Origin: Halichondria panicea
Lineage: Eukaryota; Porifera; Demospongiae; Suberitida; Halichondriidae
Assembly (NCBI RefSeq): GCF_963675165.1
Contig: NC_087379.1
Span: 1,373,001 to 1,437,000 of the forward strand
Length of the DNA: 64,000 bases
Direction: 5' to 3'
The notes beneath the pieces are model-generated. The model was not told the DNA's origin and made no database searches. It saw nothing but the letters and a program-made list of their open reading frames with translations. Below are positions 57,380 to 64,000 of the stretch, piece by piece. Within the stretch, counting starts at the first letter, position 1. Every line of letters begins with the position of its first letter. Position numbers and translations under genes: made by a program.

Positions 57380-59209
57380 ATGGCGTTGAGAACTCTAGAC
57401 CTGTCACCAGGAGAGGTATGTATAGGTGTGTGTTACAGTGTATGTATAATAATTATACTGAGACTGACTACATGCATACATGCATGCCCGGCTGCTTTAC
57501 AGCTAATAATTATACTAATGATCTGCTTGCATGATTCGAAAGGGATCGCCATCAGCGCACGAACCAGGTGGCTGAATTTTGTTCAATATAGGAGTACTTT
57601 TTTAGACTTTTATTTGTGGTTGAGGAGTAATTTATCATTCTGTTATTGGTTAATTAATGAGCATTTATATCTTCTATCGCTGTATCTCATGCAGCTGCCT
57701 AGTGACTCTAATGGAGATGTGGAGGAGGCTTGTCGTAGACAGGTGAGACTCCACACACAATCACATTCTGACGTATATGTGCTTATATACAAGGGCTAGC
57801 AGTTGATACAAAAATATAATAATTATACTTCCAACTGTTACTAAATTGTTTGTCCCAAAAGTGAGCTGCAAAGCGCAGCAGAGCTAGCTTAATAATTACA
57901 TTTCGATAATTATGTGTTCATTAAGTACTCCACAATATACATTATCTCGATCTTGTTAATGCTTCTACACCTATACAGTCGATTCCAATGTGCCCCTTAT
58001 CGCCACATTCTGACGATGAAGGTGATCAGTCTACAGATAGTGGTGAGGCAGCTGCTGTGGTTGTGAAGAAGAAGATTTGGAAGGAGAGAGAGCAGCTTAA
58101 TGTGCTCTTCATGAAACCTGAGGTTCTAGAGGGCTGGGGCATTGGAGTAACTCCCCAGATAATCTTGGAATGGGCTGGTGTCTGGAGGCGAGACAGTAAC
58201 AGCAAAGTGCCAATGTTTAAACAAACCACAAGCACCAGGCGTGCGGATATACGAGTGGAATTCTCAGGTATTATAATAGTACTTATAGCTGCACCTCACG
58301 CAATTCATAAATTTATTTAAGAGCCAGTTTTCCAGGTACCTTGTGCAAACGTACTGTGATTGTGCAAACTGTGATTGATTGAGCTATTTTTATTTCAGAC
58401 GAAGGCGGCTGCTGGTCGATGATCGGGAAGCGTGCAGAATCAGTTAAAAAGCCTGCTCCGACAATGATGCTAAATCTCTCCAATGACTACTGTGCCGATG
58501 AGCAGGGAAAGAGGAGTCTAGTCATCCACGAGTTTGGACATGCCTTGGGCCTTGATCACGAACACCAGCGCTCCGATTTCTGGGACGCGGTGGAACCTTA
58601 TTTTGACGTCACACGAATGAAGGATGATTCTCGTGTTTCTGATGCTCACTCTGAAAAGGATATGTCGTCGTTCGGAAAAGATTGGTTCAAGAAAAGATAT
58701 GGTGAGAGAAATGGAATCAGACGATTTTTCGGAATCAAGAAGAAATCCCAGGAGCAGAAAGTGGAAATGTCAGAGTATGATTCAGACAGCATCATGCACT
58801 ACAGGCGAGTTTGGTGATATTGCTCGTATTCACAGTATGCAGTGTATAGGGCCACCCTTTAGGCCAATAGAGGTTGTAATAAAGATGTGGCCTGCTAACA
58901 CAGATCAAACACATGTCATGAGGCCCATTAACCTAGCTGGTTGATTATATAGAGGGGGCTTGAAGTTGTGGTGTAGTAATAAAATGACCATGATTATTAT
59001 TGTGTTACTTGATTTGCAGTTTTGATGTTGACTGGTTCAAGGATCATCGTCTTCGTCGCAAACAGAGTCTGAAAGCAATTCCCGACACAGAGATAGATCC
59101 AAAGGTTAAGACGTACCTCATGGGAGTTCACAAGAGGCACAACCGTATGTCTAGGGACCCCTCCAGTACTGATCTGGCTTCCTTGGAGAGTGCTTACGAT
59201 AGTAAGTAG
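57380..59209 (+). CDS. Gene G: metzincin protease without SAM or death domain
   Basis: Exons 57380-57415, 57695-57742, 57979-58267, 58399-58804 and 59020-59209 give 322 residues. A short N-terminus (MALRTLDLSPGE) replaces SAM/PB1. The protease is whole: DIRVEFSD, GCWSMIGKRAES, HEFGHALGLDHEHQRSDFW, SIMHY. A basic insertion of about 20 residues (RYGERNGIRRFFGIKKK) precedes the Met-turn and is longer than in its sisters. The intron after the Met-turn uses a GC donor (TACAG|GCGAGT), giving SIMHYS instead of SIMHYW. The frame ends at YDSK after the conserved tail; no DD exon follows before the convergent gene H. The start is 178 bp after the stop of gene F. It could be a free catalytic unit or lack a DD lost recently. 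Confidence 0.8.
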
Positions 59210-60026
59210 AGTACGGTATATTACTAGAATATTTTGTTGGTGAAAAACCTTTGCGAATGAGCCAAATCAGCAGAAAATTTGGCAATCAACTATTGCGTTC
59301 TGGCAAGAATCGTGTGTATTTACTAGGAAGGAGTAATTTAGGTTTTGTGGATTTTATTGATCAACCCTCGCAAAGTTCGATGCTCGCAAAACATTATAGT
59401 AATACATATGGTACATGTAAATTAACTTCAATGACGGGTTTTTATTCCCGTGCAGGTTGAGTGCTGCTTCTCAGGCTGAACAAACTGCTGGATTATTTGT
59501 ATGTGAATTACTGCTAAGGCTAGAGTGCTTATTAGTAATTGTTTTTTTTTTATATCAGTGTACATGCAGGTATGTGTCTGTTAGAGCCAGAGTGCTCCTT
59601 GTTTAGTTGCTATGAACCTAGGGATATCGATATAATATAGTACAGGCAATAATAATAATTAAGTGCACGCATGCTTTTATTATGGAGGTGCATGCAATCA
59701 ATTATGCCATTAATCATGGGTCCTGGTTGCAATTGTAAGATGTAAAAACTGCTAGTAAGTATAATTATAAAAACGTACATGTATATACAAGACTTATATA
59801 AAATTAATTGTGATAATTATATACATCTAGTTAGTAAAAATGTTAGCACCTGCACTCTATAAAATGTAGCCAATCTTTGTGCTCAGATCATAATTATCAC
59901 TTATATATTCATTAAAACACACAACTTCATTTTGATGTAAAACAAGACAAAATACTCAAAAAATAACGGCAAGTCAGTTAATTAACACTGGGATAAAGTT
60001 CTGCAGCTTTGCATAGGCCAGGTGCA
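59210..60026. other. Convergent spacer between genes G and H
   Basis: Both genes end here, so 3' UTRs are expected. A likely MITE lies at 59216-59405 (ends GTATATTACTAGAATATTTTG / CAAAACATTATAGTAATAC). Nothing coding is supported in the rest. Confidence 0.5.
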
Positions 60027-63000
60027 TCACTTGGTAACTGAATTAAGAAGAAATAACACAATAATAAGTGTGAGGTGGGTATACAATTGGCACAGCTTAC
60101 GATAGGCATCTTTCAGAAATTGTATATCAATTGATGATGGGTGTTTGGCATAGTCGTTGTGCCTCTTGTGGATACCCCTCAAATACATCTTCTCCTTGTC
60201 TGAGAGTTTAGGGTCATGGTCTAACGTTCTCCTATGACGAAGTCGTGGGTCTTTCAGCCAGTCCTTGTCAAACCTGTGTATATATATATACATGCAGCGA
60301 AGCATTGTTACTACACAGTACAGTGTTATAGATGTCATACATGTATAGAAAAATTGTAGAGAAGGAAGCTCTTCATGAATATAGGGGGAAACTCATCCAA
60401 GCAAATAAGGGTCATGGAAAAATGCATACATGCAAGTATTAACAATGCTCAAAGCTAGCACCTCACACATCCAGAGCTGTTTCATTGTTATTTCTGACAT
60501 ATACATGTACAGTAGACACACACACACTCACCAGTAGTGCATTATGCTGTCTGCGTCATATTCAGACAACTTTCCCTTTTCCTTCTTCTTGAGCCAGTCG
60601 TTACCGAACGCAGCCTTTCCTTTCACGGATGAGTAGTCTCCTGTGCGTGAGTCGTGCCCCATAGCTTCAACGTTCAAATGTTTCTCAACCACATCCCAGA
60701 AATCGGAGCGTTGGTGTTCGTGCTCGAGCCCCAAGACATGCCCAAATTCATGGATGACCAGATGCTTTTGAAAATCTTGAGGGAAGCCTTTGAGGTTAAA
60801 TACCAAGGTTGGTTCCTTGGAATCTTTAACTTTCTGTGCATCCATACCCACCTTCGACCAGCAACCACCCGTCTCTGCAATATCATCATAAAAGCATAAT
60901 TGTGGAAGAAGTTAATAATTATGTATAAGAGAAGAAGTTAGCATACCTGAGAACAGAACACGTATATCTGCTCTCTTGGCAGATTCATTCACAATGAATT
61001 CTGGAATGGCATCGCACTGATTCCAGGCATCATTAGCCCACTCCAATACCATACTGATAGACATGGACTTTTTACTAAATCCATGTCCACTCTTCCACGA
61101 CTCGAGAACGGAAGGGTTTAAGAAATGCACTTTCAGAACTTCTCTCCCCTTCCACAGCTTCTGAGTACGGACATAAGCAGCTGCTGCACCCTGTGTCCCA
61201 ACACAGTCAGCGTCTGTTTCTTCCTCTGGTAGCTCCGGAGGTCCCATGCAGCGTGGTGTCGTCTGTATCAAGATAACTACATGACATTTTCAGTGTTAAA
61301 TTCGATGAAAAGATGAATACAAATATGACTTACTCCCAAAGTATATAATTTATATAACACGGTTTTTGTCACAAAATTATGCTTTCCTGGGGCTACAAAG
61401 CTCAAGTAACAATTATGATTACGCCAAACACAAAATGCTCACAGTTTTTGAAACTGTTTGGGTACAAAACTGCAAGTTCTACACGTGCACTTACTGGTTT
61501 GTACTGTGGACCAACTTCTCCTGTTTCCATCTCCTCCGAATCCTGCAAGTTATAGTTAAACAATGGCCTCGAGTGGTATATTTGATTTACACGCGAGAGT
61601 AATCTGATAAACCACGAGGCGCAGCCGAGTTGGTTTATCTGATTACTCGAGCGTGTAAAGCAAATATACCACGAGAGGCCATAGTTTAACTGGCTTGTAC
61701 TATGTTTAGAACTGTACTACTATGTTTAGCTACTTCCTGTCATGCTTCTTCAATGAATATGCTTATAACTACTGTTTGCCGTCACTGTTGCTATAGCTAT
61801 GCAATGAATTTGCTATTTTTTTAAAAAGCGATGGCTGATTCAAGCAAGCGTCTATGATTCAAGCAAGCAATTGTGAAGGCTGTGTTTCTGCATCTTTATA
61901 GAAGGCACTTCAAGAAAGTACACTGGTGCTACTTGTCTACAAAGAGTGCAAATGTACCCCAAAATATCATTCCACAAGCCTACTGTACTGGCCCAGTGCA
62001 GTGCAGTCTCTTTAGTCTGAGAAACACTTGGCAGTCTGGACCCTTCTTACTGCTCCTGGTCCCATGCAGCAATGTAATAAGCAGGTTGTGACAACCAATG
62101 TTGAAAGTTGAAAAAAAGCAACACAAACAAACCAGTATCGTTCGATTCACGATCACGGAGTTCTTCCAAATTTGCCTCCTTTTTGGAACTATTCATCGCT
62201 CGAACTTGGCTCTTTTTATGTTGACTAAAATCATTAGTATAGTAGTCTGTTTTGTATTGAATTCTCTCTAACTCTAATATTGCTAATATTGATTGAATTG
62301 AGTAGTGTGTCATTGTTTTAATTGAAACAGTGTGTCAATTTTGTTGCAAAGGTGGGATACTGTATTCAGTTCTAGCTGTACATGTAGTTTGACCACAAGC
62401 CATGGTATATGGCTGTTATACACTAGGGTATAACAGCCATATACCATGGCTGTGGTCAGACAGGTTGTATAAGTAGTATAAACTACAACTGAAGCCTTTG
62501 ATCTTTGGTGCAACCATAGTACAACATACAATACACCATATCACATTTATTTTTATTACCGAGTAATACAATTCCTGAACATACGTACTCAATAATCTCT
62601 TAATTAAATGGTGTGGTCCAGCCTGACCATGGAAATACTTACCACTAATTTGAGCAATATTTCCTGGCCCACTTGTCCGAGGCCCATATCTTGGCAGTCC
62701 TCTTTCGTCAACAATACGACAGATTCTGGAGTGACTTCTTCGGCTGCAAAAATACATTGTTTAATAGTACAAATGTATACAACACATTCGATACCAGCTA
62801 GAACTTAGCTTTATGCTTACTGCAGGCCGTAACTTAACTAGGCTTACTGCACAGCCTGGCAGCATTAAACTAGATAACCAATATCAGTTCTTACAGCTCT
62901 CACGACCTAGACTCACAAGCAGTCACTGTTGCAGGCTAACTGTTCGCCTGCAACAGTGACGGCTTGCTAGTCTACTCACGACCAGCTAAATGAATTTATA

Positions 63001-63106
63001 ATCTAGCTTCATACATACCTTTCAGAGTTTGACAGTCCTCTTGGCTCAGTCCCATCTCTTTCAGCCGCTCTACAAGATCATCTGTTGACGGCTGCTTCAA
63101 CGCCAT
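60027..63106 (-). CDS. Gene H: SAM - metzincin protease, no death domain
   Basis: Exons 63106-63019, 62743-62643, 61542-61495, 61262-60947, 60874-60532, 60273-60101 and 60037-60027 give 359 residues. SAM (STDDLVERLKEMGLSQEDCQ ... QDMGLGQVGQEILLKL) has the shared phase-1 intron. The protease shows FLNPSVLESW, ADIRVLFS, GCWSKVGMDAQKV, HEFGHVLGLEHEHQRSDFW and SIMHYW. The tail is FDKDWLKDPRLRHRR ... IHKRHNDYAKHPSSIDIQFL, and the last exon adds only LTK before the stop. No DD exon is seen. A linker exon near 62.16-62.22 kb (KKEANLEELRDRES) is possible but out of phase. It runs convergent to G and in tandem with gene I, whose stop is 205 bp upstream of its start. Confidence 0.85.
61556..61689. mobile_element. 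Foldback MITE in gene H intron
   Basis: The arms TTAAACAATGGCCTCGAGTG..TATATTTG and CAAATATACCACGAGAGGCC..TTTAA pair over most of the 134 bp, with a loop ACCACGAGGCGCAGCCGAGT. Confidence 0.85.
62390..62458. repeat. Near-perfect hairpin, ~32-bp arms
   Basis: TGACCACAAGCCATGGTATA..GGCTGTTATAC pairs with GTATAACAGCC..TATACCATGGCTGTGGTCA across a 6-base loop. It lies in gene H intron 2. Confidence 0.95.
62910..62972. repeat. Foldback (CAAGC..GTCACTGTTGCAGGC arms)
   Basis: Arms GCAGTCACTGTTGCAGGC and GCCTGCAACAGTGACGGC surround TAACTGTTC. A half copy (CACTGTTGCACGGCGAACAG) is found at about 31580 and 45920 in the first introns of copies A and C. Confidence 0.85.
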
Positions 63107-63310
63107 TGCTGGATTTTAGTCTGTTATAGACTATGACTCCGCCCAACTAGATTTACAAGCAACGCCCTGTTTCACGCCCATCTACTATAATAGATCTATG
63201 GAGGTTTGTCTCTAAGAATAACATACCAGTACAAAACACACACAGCTAAACAAACAAAATATACACATGCATTTCATATAAGCTTCTATAATTATCCTGT
63301 TTTTGTTTTC

Positions 63311-64000
63311 TCAAAGGCCGAGATCTTTTCTTTTTTGTTCATCATCAATTCCCAAAATCTCGTCAGCTATATCGTCCTTACTCACAGTAAGTGATCTGAG
63401 AGCATCAATCAGCTGGTTTGTTTTTGCCTTGCCTGTGTGCATCCACTTTTTCAGCACGTCCTCATACTTGTCTTCAACGTTGTGATAGTTAGTGTTGATT
63501 GCCTCAATGTCACCTTCTGTAAGCCCCAACTCTCTACCTATCATCTTCCATTTACTGCGAGCTTCCCAAGTTGCATTTATGATATGTCGTAAATGCACAT
63601 TTATTTTCAGGGTAACTCCACCTATACAGAGTTAGTACATGGTAATATTAAGTCAAGGAAGCATTGTATATACGTGTCCTTACCAACAGTGGATGGTTCT
63701 TTTCGTGTTACTAAAGTATCGAAATTCTCAGGAGCAATGAACTTCTTGCCTGTAGTGAATGTTAATACATAATTAATTATTAGACTGCTATTATATCACT
63801 CAGCTCACCATAAGCCTCCACTAGTGCCTTGTAGTCATTCTTTGAAGGGTGCTTGAGCAGTTGGCCTCCCTGGCTTCTCTTAACAATGCCCTTGAGATAC
63901 TTCTTCTCTTTGGTAGTCAGTGAGGTGTCACTCCCAATGGATTCTGCAGAACGATGTGCTTTATCTCGTATCCATTTCACTTTGAACCTATTGTGATAAT
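63311..64000 (-). CDS. Gene I: 3' end of a further metzincin-type gene with death domain (runs off window)
   Basis: Exons 63987-63809, 63749-63684 and 63621-63311 join in phase. The first matches the conserved tail that follows the protease Met-turn in all sisters (FKVKWIRDK ... LTTKEKKYLKGIVKRSQ ... HPSKNDYKALVEAYG), and its acceptor expects the same phase-2 junction after TG. The last exon is a full DD (LRHIINATWEARSKWKMIGR ... LIDALRSLTVSKDDIADEIL) and stop. The HExxH exon should lie just beyond base 64000. Confidence 0.8.

Noticed and set aside
57308-57799. 163-residue hydrophobic frame overlapping the start of gene G
   Set aside because: It reads through a donor (57416) and an acceptor (57694) of gene G and shows no domain.

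Overview
The window looks like nuclear DNA of an early-branching animal, most likely a demosponge. Coding exons are short, split by small GT-AG introns, and separated by AT-rich DNA full of foldback (MITE-like) elements. The genes encode animal-type death domains (DD), SAM, TIR, MBT and Roc-COR modules. The short palindromes ATAATTAT and TGCATGCA are very common between genes. The species assignment is inference. I see no rRNA, tRNA, CRISPR array or retroelement.

Layout: (1) 1-3.0 kb holds only repeats; 3.9-7.6 kb (+) is a coiled-coil protein gene. (2) 8.0-13.3 kb (-) is a Roc-COR GTPase gene with two C-terminal DDs and a 1.2-kb in-frame repeat inside the GTPase domain. (3) 15.1-23.0 kb (-) is a SAM-DD-DD locus followed by a decayed metalloprotease ('copy D'). 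(4) 23.4-28.1 kb (-) is a gene with six MBT repeats, the last three recently duplicated. (5) 29.1-49.5 kb is a segmental triplication. Each unit has a leftward TIR gene and a rightward PB1-like/metzincin/DD gene ('copies A, B, C') that start about 220-250 bp apart. The TIR gene is whole in unit A and decayed in B and C; all three proteases are whole. (6) 51.0-64.0 kb is a compact cluster: SAM-DD-DD (E, +), SAM-metzincin-DD (F, +), metzincin (G, +), SAM-metzincin (H, -), and the 3' end of a further metzincin-DD gene (I, -) that runs off the window.

The unifying feature is a family of at least eight genes (A-D, F-I) with a zinc metalloprotease of metzincin type (HExxHxxGxxH followed by EHQRSDFW, with Met-turn SIMHYW) and no signal peptide. 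These proteases are joined to SAM or PB1-like domains at the N-terminus and usually a DD at the C-terminus. This is the layout expected of an intracellular, adaptor-recruited protease, comparable in logic to caspases with death-fold prodomains. TIR, DD-only and Roc-COR-DD genes lie beside them. I infer an innate-immune or cell-death locus that expands by tandem duplication and domain shuffling; function is not shown by the sequence.

Spliced models for A, B, C, E, F, G and H were built by eye from GT-AG (twice GC-AG) junctions. Each adds up to a multiple of three and ends in a stop (517, 512, 521, 314, 561, 322 and 359 residues). Exon edges may be off by a few bases.
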